Assembly: GCA_963971405.1 (NCBI GenBank)
Contig: OZ020488.1
Coordinates: 8,869,261-8,933,260, forward strand
From: Psococerastis gibbosa
Lineage: Eukaryota; Arthropoda; Insecta; Psocodea; Psocidae
Direction of reading: 5' to 3'
DNA length: 64,000 nt
Under the pieces are notes generated by a model. That model had not been told where the DNA came from. It saw nothing but the letters and a program-made list of their open reading frames with translations, and did no database searches. The translations under genes and the position numbers were made by a program. How positions within the stretch are numbered: the stretch's first letter is position 1; each line of letters begins with the position of its first letter. This document shows, in pieces, positions 10,991 to 22,414 of this stretch.

Positions 10991-11198
10991 TGTCTGCATC
11001 CCTAGTAGTATTAGTGTTCGTCGGGTTAATAACGACTTAGGCCTCATATTTGATCCCATAGAGCGACCCTGCGACTGTCCTACGCCAGCCCATAAGACAG
11101 TGGACCACCTGATTATAGTGGATTCCAAACCACTTGGGAAACACAGAGAAGTCACACGACTAGTTCGGAGGTGACCAGGGCAAGTGTCTGCATCCCTA
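10991..11198 (-). mobile_element. (ACT)-tailed retroelement, reverse, 13-14-bp TSD
   Basis: The word tgtctgcatcccta stands at 10991-11004 and again at 11185-11198. Between them a ~180-bp insert starts agtagtattagtgttcg, the reverse of the ACT-rich tail at 1850-1870, and matches 1686-1868 across its length. Its left end in element sense is about 100 bp shorter than copy 1, as expected for 5' truncation. Open frames on both strands are shadows of the same sequence. Confidence 0.75.
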
Positions 11199-11800
11199 AG
11201 CAGGCACTTGATTGAGACAATGGACTTATACAGTGCTGCTGAAATGAGACATTATCAAGTAATATTTTGTTATTAATTCATTTATTTTATTTTACCTAAA
11301 TTTTTATTTGTTAAATTATTGTTATTATTATTATTAGGCTGGTATAAAAAGATGGTTGGGAGTTAATAATAATAAAAACTGACTATTAACATTAAAAGAA
11401 CAAGCAAAAATAAAAATAAAATAAACATTAAATAAACATATAAATAAATAACAAAAATAAATGATTAAGCCTTGTTTAGCAGCACTTTATGAGTCTTTTG
11501 TCCTAAATAAGCGCTAGCTTGGGGATGCGGGATGTATTATTCTGTAAGTTATTGTATTTTTGTAAAAATATATATGCTCCTTGTTCAGGGAATACTGGAC
11601 AAGGAAAAGAAAAAAATAAGAAAGGCTGTTATTACTATTACCACTGACTTTAACTCATTCATCCTTCCAACCATTTCTTTATACCCGCTTTTAACTCTCC
11701 CATATGTTTAAATTTTTTCATTGTTGGAGGAAGTATCTTTTATCTTATCTTATCTTATTCTTCGGCCAGTACTCCCCTGTGCCGAAGGAATATATTTGTA
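11199..11800. other. AT-rich spacer, nothing recognised
   Basis: AT-rich, with a ttatc microsatellite at 11738-11758. No gene or known repeat seen. Confidence 0.5.
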
Positions 11801-12701
11801 AGAACCGGTCCGAGGTTACTCGAACATGCTTTCCAATTTATAAATTAGTAGATGTGTAGACATGTGTAATTTCATAGGAAATAATTTCCCTATGGTTAAA
11901 TTTCAGATCCCTCGAGGGAGGGGGGAGGGGGGTCCACCTCAATATATTAAAAACCCCTTAAAACCTAATTGCATATTCTAGAACGAAAAGACCAATACAT
12001 TGTAACAGTAGTAACAATGACACATGGCAAGTAATATATTGGAGTGTGAATTTTCCATAATTCCATAGCCTAATTTCTCAAAAAATAATTTTTTGCACAG
12101 AAGCAAATATTTTTTTTGGGAATGCAACTTGTCCGTTCTTGTTACCCTATTTAACACCTAAAACATACCTGAAGGTAGAAATCATTGATAGAAAGGTTCC
12201 GCATAAAATTTTTTTTTTTGTCATTTTTCATGAAAATTGAGTTACTTTTATTTTTTTTACCCTCAGAAGCAAATTATCAAGGGGCAAGCGATCCCCCCGC
12301 ATTTTATAAGCATTAATAACGCCTACAATATATGTGAATTTAAAAGAAATCGTTGCAGCCGTTTTTGAGAAATAATTTTTTAGACGTTTGTTTTGGAGTT
12401 TTCTGAGAATAACCCCGACCCCCCCCCCCCCCAATTGAGTTAGCCCAAAATAAAAAAGATGGTCTTGAGGTATGATTTTTTTAAACCTGTACGCAAAATT
12501 TCATCAAAATCGGCCGAGTAGTTTGAGTAGGGAAATCGATGAACAGACAGACATACAGACATAGCGACAGACAGACATTTCATAAAAACCACTTTTTTGG
12601 GTTCCTGGGACCTCAGAACGTGTAAATCCGTTGAAATCTCGGAATCGAAAATTTCGACCATCACAAAGCTTTCCTTATATTACGTATAAATTGGAAAGCA
12701 A
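11801..12701 (+). mobile_element. repeat family G, full copy 1 (~900 bp)
   Basis: Starts agaaccggtccgaggttact and ends tacgtataaattggaaagcaa. Ordered landmarks shared with 13283, 23905 and 55676: a C run, aaatcggccgagtagtttg, an acag-rich run, acgtgtaaatccgttgaaat and cgaccatcacaaagctttcc. A gctttccaa word near the start is inverted near the end (ttggaaagc). No coding capacity. Transposon class unknown. Confidence 0.75.
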
Positions 12702-13199
12702 TAATGTGCATCTTGTATGGATATCTCATGTATATTCAGCGTGTATCAGCTTGTAGCAGATCAGGAAATTTAGTAGTCGTGATAATTAATAAACCTCTTA
12801 CAATATACATAGGCTTATATAATGTAATCCTGGTAACCGGCATGTGTTATGATATAGCTATTTGAATAACGATTACAGGAAAGCAATAGAGGGGAGACAG
12901 CAGCTTTGCCCCCAGCCACCCCCCCCCCCCCTACCTAAAGGGGTTCCCCAGTATTTTATCTCTTGATGTAATATTTCGGAATTATTACCTGAGACTATGC
13001 TGTAATGATGGGTATGCACGCATAAGATCCAGTTCTGTAATGATACTGCAATAGACTACTATTTCTACGTTACTATAATATACATAATAACATTATTGAT
13101 ATTAACAATATAATAAATTGCGATGCGGTTCAAATTTATAATCATGTACCTGCCTGTATTATAAATTTAATGTTAATATAAATATTAACTTTTCTTCTA
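12702..13199. other. AT-rich spacer with a C run
   Basis: C run near 12918. Nothing else recognised. Confidence 0.5.
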
Positions 13200-13282
13200 T
13201 TACTAAGCTAACCTAGTGGAGTTAAGGCTATAAAACCCTCTCTTACACTCAACTAGGAACATGGCCTCCGAAGCATAGCAAG

Positions 13283-14166
13283 AGAACCGGTCCGAGTTTA
13301 CTCGAACATGCTTTCCAAGTAGTAGCTAGAGAAAATGAGTAATTTCATGGTAAATAATTTTCCTATAGTTAAATTTCTGGCATCTCGGGGGGGGGGGGGG
13401 GGGGGGTTGTCCACCTGACTTTACTGGTGGTGAGGTAAATTATAGATAGGTCAGACCAACACATAACCACACAGCAATACTGGCAGGGCACGCAATGCAT
13501 TTGAGCGTGAATTTTCTATCATTTTTTCAAAATCATTTTTTTTTGTACAAAACCAAATAGTTTTTTCGGAAAGCAATCTGTCCGGTTTCGTTACTCAATT
13601 TAACACCTAAAACATGCCTGAAGGTAGAAATCATCGATGGATAGGTTTCACAGAAAAATTATTTTTAGTCATTTTTCATTAAAATTTAGTTATTTTTATT
13701 TTTTTACCCCCAGAAGAAAACTATCAAGGAGCAAGCGACCCCCCGCATTTTGTCAACATCAATAACGACTACAATATATGTGAATTTAAAAGAAATCGTT
13801 GGAGCCGTTTTGGATAAATAATTTTTTTAGACGTTTTTTAGGAGTTGTTTGAAAATAATACCCCCCCCCCCCAAATTGAGATAGCCCAAAATAAAAGAAA
13901 TTGTCCCGAGGTATGATTTTTGTGAACTTACATGCCGAATTGCATCAAAATCGACCGAGTAGTTTGCCCAGAAATCGACGCACAGACAGACAGACAGAGC
14001 GACAGAGTGACAGACAGAGCGACAGGGCGACAGACAGACAGACATTTCGTGAAAACCACTTTTTTGGGTACCTGGAACCTCAAAACGTGTAAATCCGTTG
14101 AAATCTCGGAATTGGAAATTTGGACCATCACAAAGCTTTCCTTATACTACGTATAAATTGGAAAGC
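13283..14166 (+). mobile_element. repeat family G, full copy 2 inside SINE S1
   Basis: About 884 bp from agaaccggtccgagttt to aattggaaagc. Because both sides are S1 sequence, its ends are fixed to within a few bases. No clear target duplication beyond one or two ambiguous bases. It carries a G run of about 20 at 13387 and an acag/gaca-rich run at 13981-14044. Frames at 13827-14156 that encode repeated SVCLS or TDRQ are this microsatellite. Confidence 0.75.
13981..14044 (+). repeat. ACAG/GACAG microsatellite within family G
   Basis: Repeated cagacagacaga with interspersed gagcgacag units; a shorter version is in every G copy. Confidence 0.85.
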
Positions 14167-14233
14167 AAAAATGTAGTAAGTGTGGGAATTGAACCAACAA
14201 CCATTCGGTCAAAAGTTAACCTAACCTTAGTGC

Positions 14234-14412
14234 CATGGCCATGCCCAGGGGGGTGGTCCAAGGGGTCTGAACCCCCCCCCCCCCCTTCCAAAATAATTTT
14301 GTTATGTAAACCTGTATTGTTTGAAGAATTCATCCATTAATTCTTTAATAAATGACGTAAAATTTTTTGGACCTCCCCCCCCCCCCGAAATCAAAACCTG
14401 GGCATGGCCTTG
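14234..14412. mobile_element. G-tract hAT-like MITE, 179 bp
   Basis: TIRs CATGGCCATGCCCAGG and CCTGGGCATGGCCTTG, with C runs inside. Same style as 63692-63778. The outside 8-mers cttagtgc and ccaatagc agree at only 4 of 8, so no TSD is claimed. Confidence 0.6.
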
Positions 14413-14837
14413 CCAATAGCTACTGAAAATTGAAGCACTTATTCAACTAAGTGAGCTCTAGGGCTAACATCACGTTAACTAAGTTTATTAACCGGGTTGA
14501 AAGTAGTAAACTAGAGTTGATTAATATGTTGGCGGTGAGAAAGACTTGGTTAATGTCGTCACTTCGGAAAACTAATTTTTGATGAAGGGAGCAAGTTCAT
14601 TAACTTACTGAACAAGAAATTAAAAGGAAAGCCCTGTTTCTCAATTAATTGTTGGGTAACAGCAAATTTCAGGTCGTTGACATTCATGTTTTTGCTGCTG
14701 CAAAAGTTGCTGCTGGTGTTCAGATTTAAGAGGGCAAAGTTAGAAGGAAATTAAGCCCCCTTTTCCGTTTTTTTGCACAAAGTCCAATTTATCAAGGAGT
14801 AGCCTACTGATCGTTAAGCCAAGAATTAGGTGTAATT
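14413..14837. other. AT-rich spacer, nothing recognised
   Basis: No gene or repeat recognised. Confidence 0.5.
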
Positions 14838-15390
14838 CTTCTTCTTCTTCTTCTAATGCCTCTTCTAACGAAGATTGGCGAACATCATGAGAATTGTGGT
14901 CATGATGACTAATCTAGGGAATTGTAATGTAGTGGCTTCATTGAGTTCTCTAGAAAGATCCAATTTTGCATCTCAACGGTTCAGTCATTCGTTCCTATAG
15001 TCTTCTTTAAATGCCTCTTCCATCGAAAATTGGCGATCATCATGGCAATTGATACCACGATGACAATACCAGGGAATGGTAAGGCAGTGGTTTCTTGTTG
15101 CCTTCTGCATCCTTATGCCGTTGACTCTTTATTGAGTTCTTCCGCCATCGGGGCCAGTTTCCCAACCCCAGGACAAAAGGCGGTCCTGGGCAGACCAGAC
15201 AGTGTTTTTGGCTTATCCCGGCTCAAACTCAGTCCCATATCTGTTCAGTTTTCAATACGCGCTTCCATCTTCACTGCGAAAAAGTACAGATTCAGGATTT
15301 TCATGTCTTCCCATCTGAGACCATGGGGCAATACTTTGAAGCTCAGCTACTTTAATGACTGTAGTGCAGCCACTCCACTACTTCAACTCA
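14838..15390 (-). mobile_element. GAA-tailed short retroelement F, two reverse copies
   Basis: A truncated copy (14838-14960) begins with a ttc run and taatgcctcttctaacgaag. A longer copy (15000-15390) begins taaatgcctcttccatcgaa and continues through ggtttcttgttgccttctgc, gttgactctttattgagttc and catctgagaccatggggc. In reverse they match 17275-17615 and 53790-54137. The tail is shared with LINE E. The open frame 15030-15398 is antisense to the element. Confidence 0.65.
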
Positions 15391-17274
15391 TAACATGAAA
15401 GAGAGAAAGAGAGAATGAAAGAAAGAAAGAATGAATGAAAGAAAGAAGGAAACAAATATCTTTATTTTCCATTCATATTTAGGGCCTTTCGACGCTCCCT
15501 TACAATTAACCCAGGATATTAAAAACCATCAGAACAGCAAGTGTTAGCGTGTTCTGACTGGGTTTTGGCTATTTCTATCCGGATTTTCACGGACATTAAG
15601 ATCACTCATCACAACAGAATGGTGCTTATTGTTTAGATTACCCCATGGACTTGTTATTGCAAGAGTATTCCAACAAAAAACTACATTTCTACAATTTATG
15701 TCAGTAGCTGGCCGTCATGTCCACAGTACATAAAGCCTATGACGGAGGAAATTGTGGCTTTATTAGGGCGATAAAAATCCCAGTGATAGGCTAACTATAA
15801 AAGTATTAGTCTAACCGATAATTGCCCAGGGGTTAAAGCAGTAAACCCTAAACCAATGAAAAATCACCTCATTAATGGAATTTTAAAATCGTATGTACTG
15901 TATCTCACACAGACCCAGCAAAATATGAAGCAATGAATGGAATCAATCAAAATGAAAACGGAACTAAATGAAAATGAACTTTGAAATGGTTGTCCATAAA
16001 AGGGGTAATTTGCAGTGCTGACTTTTGCAGAAAATTTCAATAAATTGCAAAGCCGGAAACGTATATATACTGCCCCCCTCCCAAAGGTTCGGGTGGGCTG
16101 CAGTCCCCCCGCACCATTCATTTTCATATGCGGACGCGACTAATTGCGTCAGAATAATGAACCGGCACGCAGTGGACCCCGAAGGGGTGGAGCGAAGAAA
16201 ATGAAACTGAAACTGCTGCTGGCGGGGGGGGGGGGAGCTTTAGTAATTATCACGTATGGTGGTTTTTCGCCCAGAGGTTCTGCTGGAACCTTCTTAACGT
16301 TCTAAATGGTCAACTCAATGGGTGGCCATTTTTCAGGGACCCTTGTGAAAGTCCACTTGGGGGGTCGATGATGGTGTGGAAAATAATTATACAGTGGGAG
16401 CGGGGGGGGGGGGCGGGATGTGATGAAGTCTTTGTTTGAGAGGGAAGAAATGGAGTGGTTGCTTTTTATTGTGCAGTAGGTACCGACCTACCAACTTGCG
16501 TTTCAGGCAATCAAACAATAATAAAGTATGTACTTTGGTACTGCATAGAGCCTGCCTCGCTATTATTGCACAATATAACTCTGGGTTAATTGTAAGAGTG
16601 TGCCGAAAGGCCCAAAATTCGCCGATATGGAAAATAAAGACAATTTTCTTTCTCCTTTCTTCCTTTTTCAGATGGAAAATATTTTTGGACTTTGGCGTTT
16701 TGTTTTCTACGCATTTCCTCTTGTTTTAAGCTTAGTTGAAGCTATTTCGCTTATTATTTTACCCGCATTTGCGTAGAAAACCATTATGTCTTTTCGATGG
16801 GACACATGCCACCCACAGTAGAGGATGTAGATTCCATCTTAATGAGCCAAAAAAATATTTAACTTAAATGGAACACTGCTATTCCATGGTCAGTTGTAAA
16901 TGTACGTGAGTCTAATGCTATTTCGGACTGTTGCAATCCATCAAAATATTTTAAACTGTTTAAGGGTCGAAAGAGTAAAAACAAACGTCGTAGTACGACA
17001 ACTCAATGGGGTCTAGGCCTGTCGAAGGTGCAAGAACCTCTCTCTTGCCCACTGCAGCCGCTTTTTCCCCGCCATTGAAGGTAGTATAAGGTACCAATTA
17101 CCATTGCGGACCAGGTCTGAAGGTAATCTATTTCTTTTATGACGCGTTTCGAACCTCGGTCTTCCGTTTTATACTTCCTTCCTCAACCCACTAGAGTCTT
17201 ACAGGCTAGGCAACATGTGGCCCTTCTTGCCAGATGGAGAATTTTCTATTTTTTGTAATACTGTAACACTCACT
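15391..17274. other. AT-rich spacer with GAAA microsatellite and G runs
   Basis: A gaaa/gaat microsatellite is at 15396-15452. G runs lie at about 16224 and 16404. Short frames at 15864-16127 and 16436-16729 resemble nothing known. Confidence 0.5.
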
Positions 17275-17615
17275 GCATAGACAAGCATCTTCAAAGTAGC
17301 TGAACTTCTGAGTAATGCCTTATGGTCTCAGTGGTCTCACAGGCGAGGACAAGGGGTGAAGATGGAAGAGCGAAGTGGAACATAATATTATAGGGTTTGA
17401 GCCGGGATAAGGAAAGAACACAGTGTTCTTTGTGCAAGGCACTCTTTTGTTCTGGGGTTAGGCCCCGAAGGCGGAGGAACTCAATGAAGAGTCAACTCCA
17501 TAAAGATGCAGAAGGCAACGGTAAACCACTGCATTACAATTCCCAAGTATAGTCATCATGGCTATAATTGCCAATCATCCATAGAAGAGGCATTAGAAGA
17601 AGAAGGAGAAGAAGG
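17275..17615 (+). mobile_element. short retroelement F, forward copy
   Basis: Runs from ttcaaagtagctgaacttct through ggcaacggtaaaccactgca to the tail atagaagaggcattagaaga followed by GAA-type repeats. No intact frame. The last ~40 bp (ttgccaat... agaagaggcatt... GAA) match the 3' end of LINE E at 41735, which suggests F uses the LINE E machinery. SINE status is inferred. Confidence 0.65.
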
Positions 17616-17676
17616 CAAGTACTGGCAAGATAATGGAAGTACAGTAATTACTCCAGCATGAAAAAATTGATCTTCT

Positions 17677-17938
17677 GCTTCTTCTTCTTCTTCTGGCTCT
17701 ACAGTCCTTGATGAGCTTTGGCCTGCTCGACACAACTCATCCAGTCATGTCGGTTTTGTACAACGCTCCACCATCTACGGACTCCTAACTCACGAAAGTC
17801 AGTTTCCAACTCATCCTTTCAGCGTTTACGAGGACGTCCGGCCAGTCGTCTTCCTGTCATGCTTACTTCGTACATATTTTTCGGCATGCGGCCGTCTTAC
17901 ATTCTTACGACGTGTCCCAGCCACGACAGAATTGATGA
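17677..17938 (-). pseudogene. LINE C-terminal fragment (family D) with GAA tail
   Basis: On the minus strand the frame reads WLGHVVRM, stop, DGRMPKNMYE, then GRRLAGRPRKR, stop, KDELETDFRELGV, WWSVVQNRHDW and CVEQAKAHQGL before the stop at 17699-17701. This is the standard end of LINE polyproteins (GHV.RM ... GRPR.RW.D ... W...A..R..W ... A..H.GL). Two in-frame stops make it dead. A GAA repeat (17677-17694 as TTC) follows as the 3' tail. The plus-strand frame at 17718-18011 is its shadow. Confidence 0.8.
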
Positions 17939-18144
17939 CGGGCCACATTCTCCCTTCCCCTCATATACCCGGCTTGGTTTTCCGGAAGGACATTCAGAAA
18001 AAAAACAGTAAAGGCAAGTGGTTCGGAAGGGTAGTATAGGGGTGGGAGGAGTATGGGGTTTGAGAAGGGGAGGAAGGACGTTGAGTGGGTTTTTTAACGC
18101 CCATTACATCTGACAGCTTTTGAGATAGCGCAAACCTCATCTTG

Positions 18145-18998
18145 TAGGCCGTAATGACCCGGCAACGCTGTCTAGCGATAAAAAGGATAAACCACGAGGG
18201 GAAAACAATATTCGATGCGGCTTAAATCAAGAAGCCGCTGATTAAGTTATTGAGCATCACGTTATTTTGTTAAGAGGTTTTATCCTGGAAAATGCCATCA
18301 CTTACTGCTATTTGGTTCATTTTTAAACCTTTATTTCATTATTTGGTATCTATCTTGCCTTGCGGTACTAAATAAACAGAGGGAAAACAATCGAGCCACT
18401 GGCTGTCAAGTTATTGAGCATAACGTTATTGAAATAGGAGGCCTATAAGGTCTCTATGGAGGAAAATCGTTGTTGTGGCTGCTGAAGTCATGAAGCCACT
18501 GGCTGATTATGTTATTGAACGTCTAGTTATTTTGTTAAGGGGTTTTGTCCTACCACTTACTGCTTTTAGGTTGATTTTTATATCTGAGAAATGTATTTAT
18601 TTTACTGTTTGGTACCTATTTTGACTTGTTGGCCGTGATGATAAAACAGGGGGAAAACCATCTATGTTGCAGATCAAATCATGAAGCCACTGACTGACTG
18701 AGTTATTGAGAAACACGTTTTTCGTTATTTTCATGAGGGGTTTTCCTGAAAAACATTTGCAGATTTTCTATTTAATGCTTTAGCTTGGAAAACATATTTC
18801 TTGGAAAGAAAATGGTACCTGCTGTGTCTTGAAGCAATATGAGTAGAAAGTGACATATATAAGCTCTCTAAGGGAAAAAATCGCTGCTGTGACTGAAATC
18901 AAGAAGCTGCTGGCTGATTAAGTTATCAAGCATCATGTTGTTTGTTAATGTAGCTTATTCTAAAAAAAATCGAACGTTTGCCACTTTTCTGATTATTA
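18145..18998 (+). repeat. diverged left part of the 200-bp satellite array
   Basis: At least four decayed units carry the landmark words aatgacccggcaacgctg, cttaaatcaagaagccgctg, attgagcatcacgtta and tttatcctggaaaa. Divergence rises away from the homogeneous core that begins at 18999. Confidence 0.7.
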
Positions 18999-20230
18999 CT
19001 AGTTGGAAATCCTAGTGCTTGTGACAATGACCCGGAATCGCTGACTTGCTATGTAAAGGATAACCCGCAGGGGGAAAATCAATTTTTGTTGTGGCTTAAA
19101 TCAAGAAACTGCTGGCTGATTGAGTTATCAAGCATCATGTTTTTGTTAATGTATTTTATCTTGGAAAATACTAACATTTGCTGATTTTCTGATTATTGCT
19201 AGTTGGAAAACTTAGTGCTTGTGACAATGACCCGGAATCGCTGGCTTGTTATGTAAAGGATAACCCGCTGGGGGACAAACAATTTTTTTTTGTGGTTTAA
19301 ATCAAGAAACTGCTGGCTGATTGAGTTATCAAGCAACATGCTGTTTGTTAATGCAGTTTGTCCTGGAAATTTCCAACATTTGCTGATTTTCTGATTATTG
19401 CTAGTTGGAAAACCTAGTGCTTGTGACAATGACCCGGAATCGCTGGCTTGTTATGTAAAGGATAACCCGCTGGGGGACAAACAATTTTTTTGTGGTTTAA
19501 ATCAAGAAGCTGTTGGCTGATTGAGTTATCAAGCATCATGTTGTTTGTTAATGTAGTTTATCCTGGAAAATTCCAACATTTGCTGATTTTCTGATTATTG
19601 CTAGTTGGAAAACCTAGTGCTTGTGACAATGACCCGGAATCGCTGACTTGCTATGTAAAGGATAACCCGCAGGGGGAAAATCAATTTTTGTTGTGGCTTA
19701 AATCAAGAAACTGCTGGCTGATTGAGTTATCAAGCATCATGTTTTTGTTAATGTATTTTATCCTGGAAAATACCAACATTTGCTGATTTTCTGATTATTG
19801 CTAGTTGGAAAACTTAGTGCTTGTGACAATGACCCGGAATCGCTGGCTTGTTATGTAAAGGATAACCTGCTGGGGGACAAACAATTTTTTGTGTGGTTTA
19901 AATCAAGAAGCTGTTGGCTGATTGAGTTATCAAGCATCATGTTGTTTGTTAATGTAGTTTATCCTGGAAAATTCCAACATTTGCTGATTTTTGCTAGTTG
20001 GAAAACCTAATGCTTGTGACAATGACCCGGAATCGCTGTCTTGCTATAAAAAGGATAACCCGCAGGGGGAAAAACAATCTTTGTTGTGGCTTAAATCAAG
20101 AAGGCGCTGCTAGCTGATTAAGTTATTGAACATCACGTTATTTTGTGAAGGGAATTTTATCCTGGAAAATTCCATCTCTTACTGATTTTCGGTTCAGTGC
20201 CTGTTACTGGAGAACAAATAGTATCTACCC
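18999..20230 (+). repeat. 200-bp satellite array, homogeneous core
   Basis: Units begin ctagttggaaa at 18999, 19199, 19401, 19601, 19801 and 19994 (periods 200, 202, 200, 200 and 193). Two subtypes occur. Type A has cttgctatgtaaag and gcagggggaaaatcaa; type B has cttgttatgtaaag and gctgggggacaaacaa. The order is A-B-B-A-B-A', and the A units at 18999 and 19601 are almost identical 602 bp apart. Frames at 19199-20010 are unit sequence, not genes. Confidence 0.9.
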
Positions 20231-20467
20231 TATGCATTTACAATACAGTCATGCGATGTAACGTTCTGTAGGAACATTCAATTTTATTTCTTTGTTGCTG
20301 ACAGGGAGTCCAAATCCTCTTTGGAGTCAATTGGAATAAGCCCGCTACTCGTTTTGGTACTAAGTCCATTTTCACAGGAATTATCGACCGTAGAGCTGTC
20401 AACAATATTTATTAAATTAGCAGAAGCTGAAATTCTCTTTTATGTTCTATGACTTCGATGTCAAGAC

Positions 20468-20950
20468 GGGAAAAAACCTACAGAGGCAACTGAAGAGATC
20501 AATAGGATACATTCATGAAATTGTTCGAATTCTATTAAAAAAAAGTTGCATAATTCAACAGAAACGTGTAAAAAACGATTCAGGAAGGTTCGGGAAAATA
20601 CTAAACCCAATGAAAACACTTTCTTCTTGCCTTATTATAAATAAATCTTACCTTACCTTCGACAATGACAGCAGGTGAGATTTTAGTGATTTCTCGAAAC
20701 TTCTCGAACCTTTTTACAATGTTTACGTTTATATTAGTGTTTAGACTTTAGATACTATATTAGTCGGGCTAGGCAATAACAGTGTCACGCTTCGAATACT
20801 TCTAATTCTGGACCTTATGCGATTAGCGTATTCTGAGTGGACTTCTGTGAGGACAGTTTTAGATTGTATGACACAACTTACGAGTATATTGAGCATACGT
20901 AATATTTAGTAGGTAAAAGAGGCAACATAATTACTTGGGGACTTCATAAC
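20468..20950 (+). repeat. ~500-bp duplicated segment, copy 1
   Basis: Matches 23375-23888 almost throughout, from cctacagaggcaactgaaga to acataattactt and gacttcataac. The first ~80 bp are the 3' half of SINE S2. The copy lies next to an S2 5' stub (gacttcgatgtcaagac at about 20451). The frame 20442-20678 has no homology. Confidence 0.75.
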
Positions 20951-22230
20951 AACATACTTAGTTAAGGGATTGCTATCGCAACTGGCACAGTGTAATTAGC
21001 TCTGTCTATCGGGACCCAAGATCCGTGTTTTATGTCTTATGCCTTAGAACTTACGTGACGGACGATATAGCATTTATAAAACAGTGGTTTGTTGTCTGTC
21101 CTTAGCCGTGAGCATAAGCCAAGAGGAGCAAATTTTCTGGTGTTAGGCCTTCCTTTTTAATGACTAATTTTAATTAACTTATTAATTTTAATTTCCGTTA
21201 TGAGATCATTTCGTTCCCAAAGTTGATCTACGAACCTGTGCCTATTCTTTTTATAGGATTGACCAAAGTTACAACGAATGTTGATGTCATTACTGACCGC
21301 CTTATTGTGTGTTTCTAAGCCAATAAATAAGCCAGTAAATAAACAGCTGTACCCGTCCTATCATCGGAAGGTAGAACTCTGTTTGCAATACCGCGGCCAA
21401 AATTGCATTCATAGCCTTTAGGGCACCAGACAAAGGTACTGATAAAGTAAGTCATATTTTGAGCTCCACAAGGAACTGAGAACGGTTGTGGTTGTAAGGC
21501 AAACAACACGGGGGGCTGTAAAAACAAAGTTTGTGGAAGATGGGGAACGCTGGGGCTCTTATCTAAATAAGAAAAGAAAACTTTTGAAGTGTGCTCCGTG
21601 AAAATTCGAATTGAGAGAACAAACAGGAAATTACCCGATCACGACACATCCTCAACCTTTCAGCTCTTTATCAGCACTCTTCAAAGATCAAGGTACTGTA
21701 TATCACATAAAAGTCATAAAACTTTGTATAACTGACATGCAGGTAGTTTTACCTTGCTATACTTTCGTTTAGATCACATTATAGAGAAAAGTCAAACGCT
21801 TCTGCAGTGACATATAAAAACTCAAAACATTCAAATAATAAATAATAGTAAAAATCTATATCGATAGCGACTTAGGTGGCAAGGTGGTAGCCAGGTAGCG
21901 TGCTTGCACTTGTGCGAGTATCTTAAATTTATTGGAATTCTAAAACTCTGACCCCCCCCCCGGATTTTGACAATTAGGGGCACGGAACACATGAGGCCCT
22001 AAGACCGAAAGACCCCCAAGGTATTTTGGCAATTTACGCTAATGGTAATTCTCAATGCGTTCTATTGTCTTCGATTGATCACCAATGTAATATACACAAC
22101 CATTAAAAATAATAGTACAAAATCCATGAGTATTTCTATATGTTCTATTGTCTTCGCTTGACTCACAGCTGACACGTTGTCCGAGTCTGAGGCAAGAGGG
22201 CTTTTCAGCAGAGACCGCAGTTGATGGTAC
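20951..22230. other. AT-rich spacer; short SINE S2 stub near 21871
   Basis: An S2 5' stub (ggcaaggtggtag ... gcgtgcttgcacttgtgcga) is at about 21871-21920, and a C run at about 21950. The minus-strand frames at 21315-21527 and 22039-22254 have ordinary composition, but I recognise no domain. Confidence 0.45.
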
Positions 22231-22414
22231 TAAGGCGTGTATTCCACTGTTCAATATTCCGTCATTTGTGATTAAGAAAAGTTGAGACTTTTGTTTTAAA
22301 GAGACTATTATGTAGGTACTTAACTTATCTATTATAATAGTCTCCTTAAAACAAAAATCTCAATTTTTTTTTAATCACAAATGACGGAATATTGATCAGT
22401 GGTATACACGCTTA
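22231..22414. mobile_element. foldback MITE-like element, ~184 bp
   Basis: Left arm gcgtgtattccactgttcaa, then attccgtcatttgtgattaa, then gagactattat. The right arm is the same read backwards, ending ggtatacacgc. The arms are about 75 bp with a loop of about 25. Flanks gtacta and taagta leave room for a TA duplication, which would point to a Tc1/mariner-type element, but this is weak. Confidence 0.65.

Larger units (their letters stand above)
13200..14230 (-). mobile_element. SINE S1 copy, reverse, split by family G
   Basis: The S1 3' half is at 13200-13282 (ctaacctagtggagttaagg ... cctccgaagcatagcaag). The tRNA-like 5' half is at about 14167-14215 (atgtagtaagtgtgggaatt, gaaccaacaacc). In the uninterrupted copy at 27524 these parts are adjacent, so the G element between them entered an existing SINE. 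Confidence 0.75.

Noticed and set aside
13827-14156. Frames with repeated Cys-Leu-Ser or Thr-Asp-Arg-Gln
   Set aside because: Translation of the ACAG microsatellite in family G.
22039-22254. Possible small cysteine-containing exon on the minus strand
   Set aside because: Composition is ordinary, but it starts in the foldback element and I recognise no domain or splice evidence.
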